Source of the DNA: Ariolimax columbianus
Lineage: Eukaryota; Mollusca; Gastropoda; Stylommatophora; Arionidae
Length of the DNA stretch: 64,000 nt
Direction: 5' to 3'
NCBI GenBank assembly: GCA_036924085.1
Contig: JAVGWX010000005.1
Coordinates: forward strand, 42,539,664-42,603,663
Positions 20,270 to 33,717 of this stretch are shown one piece after another. Below the pieces are notes generated by a model. That model saw nothing but the letters and a program-made list of their open reading frames with translations, ran no database searches and was not told the origin of the DNA. How positions within the stretch are numbered: the first letter of the stretch is position 1; every line of letters starts with the position of its first letter. The position numbers and the translations under genes were made by a program.

Positions 20270-23200
20270 GTGATGCACGCTAGGAAACTATGGCCGCGAG
20301 GCTGTAGGCAAACGAGGCAATGGCGGGCCTGAGGAGACGGGCTCCCCCAGGTCAGATGCAGATGTTTGGCCGCACCGGTTTGGAGAGGAGATGGACTCTG
20401 CCAAGAGACAACCGCCCAAGATTGACCCACGAAGACACAATCACAATCAACTATACCGGCTAGGTCGCAGCCCGGGATAAAAATGACCGCGCCTGCCGTC
20501 CCACACCAGGACGGAGGTGATAAGTGTGCTACTGGTGGAACCATCAAGCTGAGGAAGGACAAGCTCATAATAGGAAACTGGAATGTCAGAACACTGAACC
20601 AAAGTAATAAAATCAATGAGCAAACACACGAGATAACGAACTACCGGTGGGACATGCGAGGCTCGATGGAATAACTTTGGGGTGTGTTTGTCCCGGAGGA
20701 GGGCCACAAGTTCTACTTCAGTGGCAGGGAGGACAAACATTTACATGGAGTGGGGATACTAATACATAAAGACACGGCCAGATGCATATTGGGTTGTCGT
20801 CCAATATCGAGCCGATTTATCATCTTACTGCTAAAGGCAGCACCGTTTAATATTATGATAATATAGTGCTACGCAACCACTGACTATGGAGATTGTGAAA
20901 TAGAGGTATTCTATGATCAACCGAATCTGATAACCGAAACGCCAAAAAAGGACATAGTGGTAGTTTAGGGGGATTGGGTCGCAAAATTTGGAGAAGATGC
21001 AGTCTATTACTAAAGGGGAACATGTGGCCTCATGCGTAAACTAAGAAACTAATGACCGAGGCCTCAGACTCCTAGAATTTGCACGATGCAATAAGCTGTT
21101 GGTAGCAAACAAGTTCGGGTATAGTTAGCCGTCTAGACGCTGGACATGGCGTAATCCAAGCAACGAAGTGCACAGCCATAAAATATATATACTGGTCCAG
21201 AGGAGGCTTAGATTTAGCATTAACATAGACAAAACGAGAGGTTTTCACAAATCTTGTTAATGACGACTGCGATTGAAGAAAGTCGAAAAGAAAGAAGTGA
21301 CTAGACTAAAGTTTGACATCGACAAACAAAAAGACCCAACAATCATCAAAGTGTTCCAATCGAGAGTAGGGGGGAGATTTACTCTACTGTTGACTCTCAG
21401 AGAGGAACTGGATACCGATTCAGTAACATAGTCTCTTAACCCAGCACTCATAGATACAGCAACAGAGATCCTGGGGTGTCACCTAACACAAAAGAAGCCA
21501 TGGGTGACCAAAGAAATTATAGACCTAGAAGTAGGTCACTGAAAAACCAAAAACATCCACCTGATGAGGTCAGCAGATATAAAGAGGCCAAGAAAGCGAT
21601 ACTACAAATGATGAGAAAGGCGAGAGAAGCGTGGATATGTGAGCAATATACACATATCGAAGACATTAAACAGAAATGACGCTCAAGGAGCATTCAATGT
21701 GGTCAAAGAACTGGTAACACCAAAGCAAGGGAGGAACTTTATGATCCAGGATAAAAGCGACAAGTACCAAATTGAGGAAAATGACGTACTGGCACGATGG
21801 ACAGAGTACTGTTCCGAGTTATACAACTATGAGGGACGGAACGAACCTGGGAAAACAATCCCTCCAACACCAACAACTATAGAGGATAACCAACTGAAGA
21901 AGAAGGAAGAGGTAGCTGCAGCGGTAAACGCAATGAGAAGAGGGAAGGCGGCCAGCGTGGAAAATATACCAGGAGAGCTCTTACAGGCAGAGAGGTAGTG
22001 GTGGAAGGCCTGACACACATCTGCAACAAAATATAGGCGACAGGAAATTGGCCGAAGTTATGGATAAAATCAATGGTTATACCGTTACCTAAGTCTGGAA
22101 ACCTGAAGAAGTGCCAAAATTACAGAACAATAAACCTCATCAGACAGCCTAGCTTGGCCATGTTTAGATTAAGCCTTGACAGATTGAAACTCTAAGCAGA
22201 GAACATCATTGCCGAGGAGCTAGCAGGGTTCAGACAGGGAAGAAGCACCACAGAACATATATTTAATTTAAGGCTGCTAAGCGAGAAATATTTAGAATAG
22301 CAGCATAGAATGGATCATGTGTTTGTTGATTTCATGAAGGCGTTTGATAGGGGATGGCATAAAGCGCTATGGGCAACCATGAGGATGTATAAAATCAACG
22401 GAAATATTATAAAGGTCCTTGAACACCTGTGGGACAAGGCGTCCAGCGCAGTTCTTGTGAATGGGAGCGAGGGGACTGGTTTAGCACATCAGTTGGTGTG
22501 AGACAGGGCTGTACACTCTCTCCAACTCTTTTCAATATATTCCTTGAGGGAGTTATGAGCGAGGCACTTTGAGGTCACGATGGTTCTGTCAAGATAGGGA
22601 TCCGAACGATTACCAACCTTCGTTTTGCAGATGACATCGACGGGTTGGCGGTCACAGAAGCAAAACTCAAGGAATGGGTCAGAAAGCTTGATGAAACAGT
22701 TCTTGACTATGGTATTGAGATGAACGCTGGAAAGACAAAATTAATGACTAACCAACACCGAGGGCTACAACAGTAGCATAAAAGCTAATGGCCAGAAACT
22801 CGAAGTGGTCGACCGTTTCAAATATCTGGGTTCGATTGTCGGTGATGAAGGATCAAAATGTGAGGTGTTGGTCAGAATAGCACAGACGGCTTAACAAAAT
22901 CTGGCAAGATAAACGACTAGCACTATGCACGAAAATCAGATTAATGCGTACATTGGTACTGTAAATATTCTTCTATGCTTGTGAGACAGGGACAATTACA
23001 GCTGACTTGCAGCGGAGAATACAGGCCTTGGAGATGAGATGTTTCCGAAAACTTCTAAACGTCACGTACAAAGATCGAGTTACAAATGAGGAAATACGAG
23101 AGAGAGTTACAACAGCAATAGGGCTTTTGAAGAACTCTTAGCAACTGTCAAAAGAAGGAAACATTTGGTACGATCACATATCGAGATCAAATGGTCTTGC

Positions 23201-23416
23201 AAATACGATCCTGCATGGAAAGGTGCAAGGCAGACGACGAAGAGGCTGTCCCAAAAAGAGAAACGAGGTGGGAATGACAACATTAAAGAATGGACCAATC
23301 TCCAACCAAAAGAGGCACATGCAGCGGCTGATGATAGTGAAGGATGGCGTGGGGTTGTGATGATGTCTTCATTTGTGCCCCAACGACCTCACTGGTTACG
23401 CGATGTTTTGACCTGA
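20270..23416 (+). mobile_element. Near full-length endonuclease/RT LINE, inactive
   Basis: In order: a 5' leader with a low-quality ORF; an endonuclease beginning LIIGNWNVRTLNQSNK (about 20,566-20,610), HKFYFSGREDKHLHGVGILI (about 20,707-20,766) and CRPISSRF; a linker (21,476-21,998: RWTEYCSELYNYEGRNEPGK and MRRGKAASVENIPGELL); then RT with LAGFRQGRSTTEHIF (about 22,220), HVFVDFMKAFDRGWHKALWA (about 22,315), VGVRQGCTLSPTLFNIFLEG (about 22,493) and the intact catalytic LRFADDID (22,618-22,641). The tail has FKYLGSIVGDEGS, YACETGTITAD-like and NIKEWTNLQPKEAH (to 23,416). At about 3.1 kb this is the expected size for the clade. It has many stops (first near 20,672) and frameshifts, so it is a pseudo-element with a preserved active site. 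Confidence 0.85.
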
Positions 23417-23439
23417 GAAAAACAAACAATGAAGAATTC

Positions 23440-23900
23440 TTGAAGACTTTTGAGCAAAGGTGCAACATCTGAGCAATATATACAGATAGTCAAGGCACTG
23501 AGAGAATACGATATGCAGTTATAGACTGGGTTGAAGTTACCACAAGTGTGCGTCAAGGACATATGCCTTAGTTCTTTTTCATTTACACGAGAAGGATACC
23601 ATCTGAAGAAGCCAAGAAAATAGCACATTTAATACTCCCTTTTGAGTATAATTACTGTAAATTCATGTAAATGTAAACAGTCTTCAAAAGCATTTCAATT
23701 TCTGAAGTGGAGCATACGAGATGTGTAATAGGAAAATAACGACAAAGACGAAAGAAATGAAAGTCAGCAGAACATTAGTTAGAAAAACAAAACTTCATCA
23801 AGTTAGAGAATGCAGATATCTGGGAAGCCTGTTCAAAGTCGACCGAAGAATGGACAGGGAAATCAAAGAAAGAACTCGCAATCAAATGATGATATAATAG
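23440..23900 (+). pseudogene. LINE RT relic, palm and thumb pieces
   Basis: VTTSVRQG (about 23,535) followed by an altered FFIY segment is an RT palm motif. KTKEMKVSRTLVRKTK and CRYLGSLFKVDRRMDREIKE (23,740-23,870) correspond to the primer-grip and thumb region. The catalytic ADD segment between them is missing. Confidence 0.55.
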
Positions 23901-24002
23901 CTATGGTGTTCTTTAGAGCTGGAACTTTATTTTTGGTCTGAATGTTGGATATCTTATCTGATATATTGTACTGTTCCCTGGAGACTGACACCCTATTTCA
24001 TA

Positions 24003-24628
24003 TTAATAATAATGTTTGCTTAGGCGTCAAAGGACCGTTGCGATTATTAGCCACTACAATGTCCAACTACTGAGGATTGTTCGTGCGTAGTGTGTTGACC
24101 GAAATCCCTACAAATTCCCTAGATGAAGTCTAGTACTCTGCAGCCTCGGGATGAAGGCTGCGAGGAGTGTTTGTTGAACCAATGTTTTTGTCGGCTCTCC
24201 TTGCCTGTCCATGTCTGACTCCCGATTTGTTCTTGTTCCGCCAACGTGGCCTCTGGATTGTATCTTTTTTCTGGTCGGCGTGACACTTGCTGTGCTGAGA
24301 ATACGAGGTTGGGTGTATCCTCCGGTGGAAGGGGGCAGGGGGTAGGCGGATTCAGTCCTGGTAGGAAGGCCTTCGAGTAGTTATAACCTGGGCTGAACTC
24401 TGTGGTGCAGTCAAGCAGAACGTTCAACGCCATATTTGACTGTTTTCTGACAGTTTAAGCCAGGCACAGCTGCAGCAAGATGCAGCATACTAACAGGATA
24501 ACCAAACAAAAGTACATGAATTCCAGAGAATAAAGTCATTGATACCACCTGGTGAAGGAGTTGTGAATTATAATCCGAACAAGAAATAGCAATCTTCAAA
24601 AAATGACACAAACACCGGAGCGAGTTGC
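24003..24628 (+). repeat. Dispersed repeat R, long copy 2
   Basis: About 625 bases collinear with 18,085-18,722, beginning ATTAATAATAATGTTTGCTT and ending near ACAAACACCGGAGCGAGT. It is not coding. The two copies are roughly 70-75 percent alike by eye, so they are not recent. Confidence 0.7.
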
Positions 24629-25089
24629 AAGTACATATGCACATTGTACCTGACACAAACCAATGACAAAAATGGCTATTTAACATAACATGACATGACC
24701 ATCAGATGTTACATTTCATACTGACCTCCAATATCTGGCTATATCATATAAATTGTGCAGGTAGTCAACACTTACACTTGTATGCCAGAAGAGCATGTGA
24801 AGCATACTGGCCGAGATTCCACCTCTCGTCTTCATCGTGATCCCGGAAAAATGATGTGTTATTGCAGTCTGACATACGAGGTGGGGATAAAAAACTGATC
24901 TCTACGGTACACCTTCTTCGGTTCACCACTAGATATAAAAAAAAGGAAATATTACCTGCTTCCCCCCGCCCCCCCCCCCCCCAAAAAAAAAATAACAACA
25001 ACAGAAAACCCCCCCAAAAAACCAACACGCGTCAAAACTGAAAAAACTCAGCAGGAGTAGTTTCAAACAACATCGAGGGTACATAACAC
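24629..25089. other. Unassigned junction with homopolymer tracts
   Basis: It has no recognised gene. At 24,962-24,990 a C-rich run (C6, G, C15 on the plus strand) passes into A10, then more C and A runs just before the minisatellite. This is a plausible slippage origin or a boundary of the array. Confidence 0.6.
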
Positions 25090-28000
25090 ACACGAACAAC
25101 ACACGACACAGCAACAAACACCAACAACACGACACAGCAAAAAACACCAACAACACGACATAGTAACAAACACTACACAGCAACAAACAACAACAACACG
25201 ACACAGGAACAAAAACCCCACAGGAACAAACACCAACAACACGATAAGGGAACAGACACCAACAACACGACACAAAAACAAACACCAACAACACGACACA
25301 GGAACAAACACCAACAACACGACACAGGAACAAACACCAACAACACGACACAGGAACAAACACCAACAACCCGACACAGGAACAAACACAAACAACACGA
25401 CACAGTAACAAACACGACACAGCAACAAACACCAACAACACGATACAGAAACAAACACGACACAGCAACAAACACAAAAAGCACACGACTAAACAACAAC
25501 CACTAATAACACGACACAGGAACAAATACCAACAACACGGCACAGGAACAAACACCAACAACACGACACAAGAACAAACACCAACAACACGACACAGGAA
25601 CAAACACCTACAACACGACACAGGAACAAACACGACACAGCAACAAACACCAACAACACGACACAGGAACAAACACCAAAAACACGACTCAGGAATCAAT
25701 ACCAACAGAACTACACAGGAACAAACACCAACAACACCACACAGGAACAAACACCAACAACACGACACAGGAACAAACACGACACAGGAAAAAACACCAA
25801 CAAAACCACATAGGAACAAACATAAACAACACGACACAGAAACAAACACCAACAACACGACACAGGAACGAACACATACAACACGACACAGGAACAAACA
25901 CCAACAACACGACACAGGAACAAACAAGACACAAGAACAAACACCAACAACACGACATAGGAACAAACACCAACAACACGACACAGGAACAAACACCTAC
26001 AACACGACACAGGAACAAACACGACACAGCAACAAACACCAACAACACGACACAGGAACAAACACCAAAAACACGACTCAGGAATCAATACCAACAACAC
26101 TACACAGGAACAAACACCAACAACACCACACAGGAACAAACACCAACAACACGACACAGGAACAAACACGACACAGGAACAAACACCATCAACACCACAT
26201 AGGAACAAACATAAACAACACGACACAGAAACAAACACCAACAACACGACACAGGAACGAACACATACAACACGACACAGGAACAAACACCAACAACACG
26301 ACACAGGAAAAAAACAAGACACAGGAACAAACACCAACAACACGACTCAGGAACAAACACCAACAACACGACACAGGAACACACACGACAAAGAAACAAA
26401 CACCAAAAACACGACACAGGAACAAACACCAACAACACGACACAGGAACAAACACAAACAAAACAACACAGGAACAAACACCAACAACACGACACAGGAA
26501 CAAACACGACACACAAACAAACACCAACAACACGACACAGGAACAAAAAACAACAACACGACAAAGGAACAAACACCAACAACATCACACAGAAAAAAAC
26601 ACCAACAACACGACACAGGAACAAACACCAACAACACGAACAAGGAACAAACACAAACAACACGACACAGGAACAAACACAACCAACACCACACAGGAAC
26701 AAACTCCAACAACACGACACAGGAACAAACACCAACAACGCGACACAGCAACAAATACCAACAACACGACACAAGAACAAACACCAACCACACCACACAG
26801 GAACAAACACCAACAACACGAAACAGTAACAAACACGACACAGCAACAAACACCAACAACACAACACAGAAACAAACACGACACAGTAACAAACACAAAA
26901 AGCACACGACTAAACAACAACCCCTAATAACACGACACAGAAACAAAAACCAACAACACGACACAGGAACAAACACCAACAACACGACACAGGAACAAAC
27001 ACAACAACACGACACAGGAACAAACACCTACGACACGACACAGGAACAAACACGACACAGCAGCAACGACCAACAACACGACACAGGAACAAACACAACA
27101 TAGGAACAAACATCAACAACACGACACAGAAACCAACACCAACAACACGACACATGAACAAACAAGACACAGGAACAAACACCAACAACACGACTCAGGA
27201 ACAAACACCAACAACACGACACAGGAACAAACACGACAAAGAAACAAACACCAACAACACGAGACAGGAACAAACACCAACAACACGACACAGGAACAAA
27301 CACCAGCAACACGACACAGGAACAAACACCAACAAAACAACACAGGAACAAACACCAACAACACGATACAGGAACAAACACGACACAGGAACAAACACCA
27401 TCAACACGACACAGGAACAAACAGCAACAACACGACACAGGAACAAACACCAACAACACGACACACAAAACAAACACCAACAACACGACACGGGAACAAA
27501 CACAAATAACTCGACACAGGAACAAACACGACACAGCAAGAAACACCAACAACAGGACACAGGAACAAACACCAACTACACCACACAGGAACAAACACCA
27601 ACAACACGACACTGGAACAAATACCAACAACATGACATAGGATCGAACACAAACAACACGAAAAAGGAAAAAACACCAACAACACGACACAGGAACAAAC
27701 ACCAACAACACGACACAGGAAAAACACGACACAGGAACAAACACCAAAACACGACACAGGAACAAACACCAACAACACGACACAGGAACAAATACCAACA
27801 ACACGACACATAAAGAAACACCAACAACACGACAGAGGAAGAAACACGACATAACAACAAACACCAACAGCAAACGACTCAACAACAACCACCAACAAAA
27901 CGAGACAGGAACAAACACCAACAACACGACACAGGAACAAACACCAACAACACGACACAGGAACAAACACCAACAATACGACAGAGAAACAAACACCATC

Positions 28001-31000
28001 AACACGACACAGGAACAAACACCCACAACACGACACAGGAACAAACACGACACAGCAACACACACAAACAAAACGACACCGGAACAAACATCAACAACAC
28101 GACACAGGAACAAACACCAACAACACGACACAGGGACGAACACATACAACACGACACAGGAACAAACACCAACAACACGACACAGAAACAAACACGACAC
28201 AGGAACAAACACCAACAGGACGACACAGGAACGAACACCAGCAACACGACACAGGAACAAACACCAACAAAACAACACAGGAACAAACACCAACAACACG
28301 ACACAGGAACAAACACCATCAACACGACACAGGAACAAACAGCAACAACACGACACAGGAACAAACACCAACAACACGACACACAAAACAAACACCAACA
28401 ACACGACACAGGAACAAACACAAATAACTCGACACAGGAACAAACACGACACAGCAAGAAACACCAACAACAGGACACAGGAACAAACACCAACTACACC
28501 ACACAGGAACAAACACCAACAACACGACACTGGAACAAATACCAACAACATGACATAGGATCGAACACAAACAACACGAAAAAGGAAAAAACACCAACAA
28601 CACGACACAGGAACAAACACCAACAACACGACACAGGAAAAACACGACACAGGAACAAACACCAACAACACGACACAGGAACAAACACCAACAACACGAC
28701 ACAGGAACAAATACCAACAACACGACACATAAAGAAACACCAACAACACGACAGAGGAACAAACACGACATAACAACAAACACCAACAGCAAACGACTCA
28801 ACAACAACCACCAACAAAACGAGACAGGAACAAACACCAACAACACGACACAGGAACAAACACCAACAACACGACACAGGAACAAACACCAACAACACGA
28901 CACAGAAACAAACACCAACAACACGACACAGGAACAAACACCAACAACACGACACAGGTACAAACACCAACAACACGACACAGGAACAAACACAAACAAC
29001 ACGACACAGGAACAAACACCAACAACACGACACAGAAACAAATATAAATAACACGACACAGGAACAAACACCAACGATACGACATAGAAAAAAACACCAA
29101 CAACACGACACAGGAAGAAACACGACTCAGGAACAAACACCAACAAGACGACACAGGAACAAACACCAACAACACCACACAGGAACAAATACCAACAACA
29201 CGACACAGGAACAAACACAAACATAACGACACAAGAACAAACACGACGCAGCAACAGACACGGCACAGGAACAAACACCATCAACACGACACGGGAACAA
29301 ACAACAACAACACGAAACAGTAACAAACAAAAACCAAAACCACACAGCAACAAATACAAACAAAACGACACAAGAATAAACACCAAAAACACGACACAGG
29401 AACAAACACCTAAAACACGACACAGGAAAAAACACCAACAACACGACACAGGAACACACACCAACAACACGATACAGGAACAAACAAAAACAACACGACA
29501 CAGGAACAAACAAACACGGAGGAACAAACACCAACAACACGACACATGAGCGAACACGATACAGGAACAAACACCAACAACACGACACAGGAACAAACAC
29601 CAACAACACGACACAGGAACAAACACGACACAGGAACAAACACCAATAACACGACACAGGAACAAATACCAACAACACTACACATGAACAAACACCAACA
29701 ACATGATAGGAATAAACACCAACAACACGACACAGGAACGAACACAAAACAACACGACAGAGGAAAAAACACCAACAACACGACACAGGAACAAACACGA
29801 CACAGGAACAAACACGAACAACACGACACAGGAACAAACACCAACAACACGACACAGGAACAAACATTAACAACACGACACAGGAACAAACACGACACAG
29901 CAAGAAACACGACATAGGAACAAACATCAACAATAGGACACAGGAGCAAACACCAACAACACGAAACAGGAACAAACACCAACAACACCACATAAGAACA
30001 AACACTAACAACACGACACACCAACAACACGATACAGGAACAAACACGAACAACACGACACAGGAACAAACCCCAACAACACGACACAGGAACAAACACC
30101 AACAGCACGACTCAGGAACAAAATCCAACAACACGATACAGGAACAAACACCAACAGCACGACTCAGGAACAGACACAAACAACACGACACAGAAACAAG
30201 CACGACACAGCAACAAACACGACACATTAACAAACACCAACAACACGACACAGGAACAAACACGACACAGGAACAAACACCAATAACACGACACAGGAAC
30301 AAATACCAACAACACTACACATGAACAAACACCAACAACATGACATGAATAAACACCAACAACACGACACAGGAACGAACACAAAAACACGACACAGAAA
30401 TAAATTCGACACAGGAACAAACACTAACAACTCGACACAGGAACAAACACGAAACAGGAACAAACACCAACAACACAACACAGGAACAAATACCAACAAC
30501 ACGACACAGAAACAAACACAAACAACACGACACAGGAACAAACACAAACAACACGACACAGGTACAAACACCAAAAACACGACACAGGAACAAACACGAC
30601 ACAAAAACAAACACAAACAACACGACACAGGAAAAAACACTAATAACACGACACAGGAACAAAAACCAACAACACGACACAGGAACAAACACCAACAACA
30701 CGACACAGGAACAAAAACCAACAACACGACACAGGAACAAACACCAACAACACGACACAGAAACAGACACCAACAACACGACACAGGAACAAAACACAAA
30801 TAACACGATACAGAAACAGACATGACACAGGAACAAACACTAACAAAAAACACAGGAGCAAATACCAATAACACGACACAGGAACAAACACCAACAACAC
30901 GACACAGGAACGAACAACAACAGCACGACACAGGAAAAAACACCAACAACACTACACAGGAACAACCAAGACACAGGAACATATACTAACAAGACGACAT

Positions 31001-32451
31001 AGGAACAAACACGGCACAGGAACAAACACCAACAACACGAAACAGGAAAAAACAACAACAACACGAGCAAGAAACAAACACCAATAACACTACATAGGAA
31101 CAAACAAGACACAGAAACAAACACCAATAACACGACACAGGAACAAACACCAACAACACGACACAGGAATAAACACCAACAACACGACACAGGAACAAAC
31201 AACACGACACAGGAACAAACACCAACAACACGATACAGGAACAAACAAGACGCAGGAACAAACACCAACAACACGACACAGAAACGAACACGATACAGGA
31301 ACAAACACCAACAACACGACACAGGAACAAACACAAACAACACGAAACAGGAACAAACACGACACAGGAACAAACACCAATAACACGACACAGGAACAAA
31401 TACCAATAACACCACAAATGAACAAACACCAACAACATGACAGGAATAAATACCAACAACACGACACAGAAACGAACACAAAACAACACGACAGAGGAAC
31501 AAACACGACACAGGAACAAACACGAACAACACGACACAGAAACAAACATTAACAACACGACACAGGAACAAACATTAACAACACGACACAGGAACAAACA
31601 CGACATAGCAACAAACACGACACAGGAACAAACATCAACAATAGGACACAGGAGCAAACACCAACAACACGAAACAGGAACAAACACAAACAACAAGATA
31701 CAGGAACAAACACGACACATGAACAAACACCAACAACACAACACAGGAACAAACACCAACAACACGACACAGAAACAAACACCAACAACACGACACAGGA
31801 ACAAACACCAACAACACGACACGGGAACAAACACCAACAAAACGACACAGGAACAAACACCAACAACAAGATACAGGAACAAACACGACACAGGAACAAA
31901 CACCAACAACACAACACAGGAACAAACACCAACAACACGACACAGAAACAAACACCAACAACACGACACAGGAACAAACACCAACAACACGACACGGGAA
32001 CAAACACCAACAAAACGACACAGGAACAAACACCAACAACACGATACAGAAACAAACACGAACAACACGACACAATAACAAACACTAACAACACGACACA
32101 GTAACAAACACAACACAGCAACAAATACCAACAACAGGACACAGGAATAAACACCAACAACACCACACAGGAACAAACAACAACAACACGACACAGGAAC
32201 AAATAACAAAAACACGACACAGGAACGAACACAAACAACACGACACAGGAACAAACACCAACAACACGACATAGAAACAAACACGACACAGGAACAAACA
32301 CCAACAACACGACACAGGAACAAACACGACACAGGAACAAACACCAACAACACGACACAGGAACAAACACCAACAACACGACACAAGAACAAACACCAAA
32401 AACACGACACAGGAACAAACACCATCAACACGACACAGGAACAAACAACAC
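25090..32451 (+). repeat. 26-bp T-free minisatellite array, left part
   Basis: The unit is a 17-bp core GACACAGGAACAAACAC plus a 9-bp piece CAACAACAC; a short variant drops the 9 bp. About 300 units cover 7.4 kb. The consensus plus strand has only A, C and G (14 A, 9 C, 3 G in 26), so no stop codon can form in any of the six frames. This explains the very long Cys/Val-rich (minus) and Thr/Asn/Gln-rich (plus) open frames, up to 583 codons. Units differ by scattered substitutions, and longer blocks are duplicated (see findings). It is not a gene. Confidence 0.95.
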
Positions 32452-33717
32452 TTCTTCTTCTTCTTCTTCTTCTTCTTCGTACGCAGTCAGACAGTAACCA
32501 TTATTTTTTCGAAAAATGCGGTTGTCATCCTGAGGCTGTCGCCACTGCCATAGAGCTTGTCTTGCAGTTCCACTGGTGATGGCCACATCTGCTCTCTCTG
32601 ATCCTCGTATGTCGGGCAGTTCTGCAGCAGATGTTCAGCGGTCATTTTACCAGTACCGCACGGGCATTCGTCGGTACCACCTATCTTCAATTTGTTGAAT
32701 AGGTGGTACCTCAGTCTATTGTGGCCAGTGCGAAGTCTGAAGACAACGACCTGCTCTCTTCGGTTCAACTGGTAATAGGCATCGTTTTTGGTGTAACCAG
32801 TATGTTCGGTTTCCCATTTGGTCATGTATCTGGCTTTATTAAGCCGTTTTGACTCTTCGTACGTCATACAAGTATCTATTTGTGGTAATCTTGCACCTTC
32901 TTTTGCCAGTCTGTCTGCCTCCTCGTTGCCTTGGATGTTGCAGTGTGATGGGACCCACTGTACCACTACCCTTTTTGGTGCGGACTGCTGGCACAGTTTG
33001 CAGAGTGCTGCTCTTAAGTCATTAAGCTCAGTGTTTTTCTGGCTTTTTAGCGCTGTGACTACGGAGAGAGCATCTGTAAGCAGGACTATTTGGCTTTCAT
33101 TTTCACTGTGTCTCACCATTTCTTCCACTGCCGCCCTCAGTGCCTCTGCCTCCGCTCTGAAATTGCTTGTGTACTTACCAGTAGCGAATGACAGTGTTAT
33201 TTGTTTTCCATTTGGTAGGTTCAAGAATGCTCCTGCCCCTCCGTTCTGTGTAGTGTTTGTTACAGAACCGTCGGTGTATGCATGGGTCCAGTCCATGCTT
33301 GGGTAGCTTTTCGATATGAAGCTTAGGCTAGTATCTCTCCTTTCTTTTTCAGTCTGGCAGTTTTTGTTTCCAATACCTGGTATATTTTCTACCACCTCTG
33401 GAAATATATCCTGCCTCCAGGTAGGTTTTCGTACAATAGTGATGGGTTTTGTGTTGTTAGTGCGTTTATGGGATCTTCGTGCATCTTTGGTTTGGCTATT
33501 TCTGCAAAGTTTCTCCGCTTTAGTTTCCCATTTCCCAAATTGTTTAGTCTCTGGTGCATTGGATGGTCAGTCAGTCTTCGGAGTTTCTCTGACTGCAGCT
33601 GGGCTCTGCAGTCTCTTCTATCGGTCATGGGTTGCAGTTTTGTAAACTTTTCAAGTTCTACAATTGGCGTTGACTTCATGCCTCCTGTTATAATTCTCAT
33701 GGCTTGGTTTTGAAGTT
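32452..33717 (-). mobile_element. RNase H LINE insertion E1 (5'-truncated)
   Basis: 1,266 bases with a (GAA)n 3' tail (seen as TTC repeats at 32,452-32,478). It is bracketed by the 13-bp direct repeat GAACAAACAACAC (32,439-32,451 and 33,718-33,730), made from the minisatellite sequence itself. It encodes the end of the RT thumb region (QAMRIITGGMKSTPIVELEK), a linker, an RNase HI domain and a C-terminal CCHC-like knuckle. The RT palm and endonuclease are missing through 5' truncation. It splits the 26-bp array, so it is younger than the array. Confidence 0.9.
32487..33395 (-). pseudogene. LINE RNase H domain ORF (E1)
   Basis: 302 codons. RNase HI residues are all visible: Asp42 in AYTDGSV, Glu82 in NFRAEAEAL, Asp108 in LLTDAL, His151 and Asp161 in WVPSHCNIQGNEEADRLAKEG. 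The C-terminus carries DECPCGTGKMTAEHLLQNC (Cys-x-Cys...His-x4-Cys), a knuckle typical of RNase H-bearing LINEs. The domain reads without a stop, but it is cut off from the RT by a frameshift near 33,400-33,440 and the element lacks RT, so it is a pseudogene despite an intact active site. The start codon is arbitrary. Confidence 0.8.

Noticed and set aside
27028..28779. 583-codon Cys/Val-rich open frame on the minus strand, and other long frames between 24,929 and 34,999
   Set aside because: They are produced by the T-free 26-bp tandem repeat. All six frames are open, starts are arbitrary, and the translation has the same 26-residue period in each frame.
32818..33306. Plus-strand frames opposite the RNase H LINEs (also 52,635-53,135 and 53,132-53,529)
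   Set aside because: Antisense shadows of the LINE coding strand; both copies give the same false protein.
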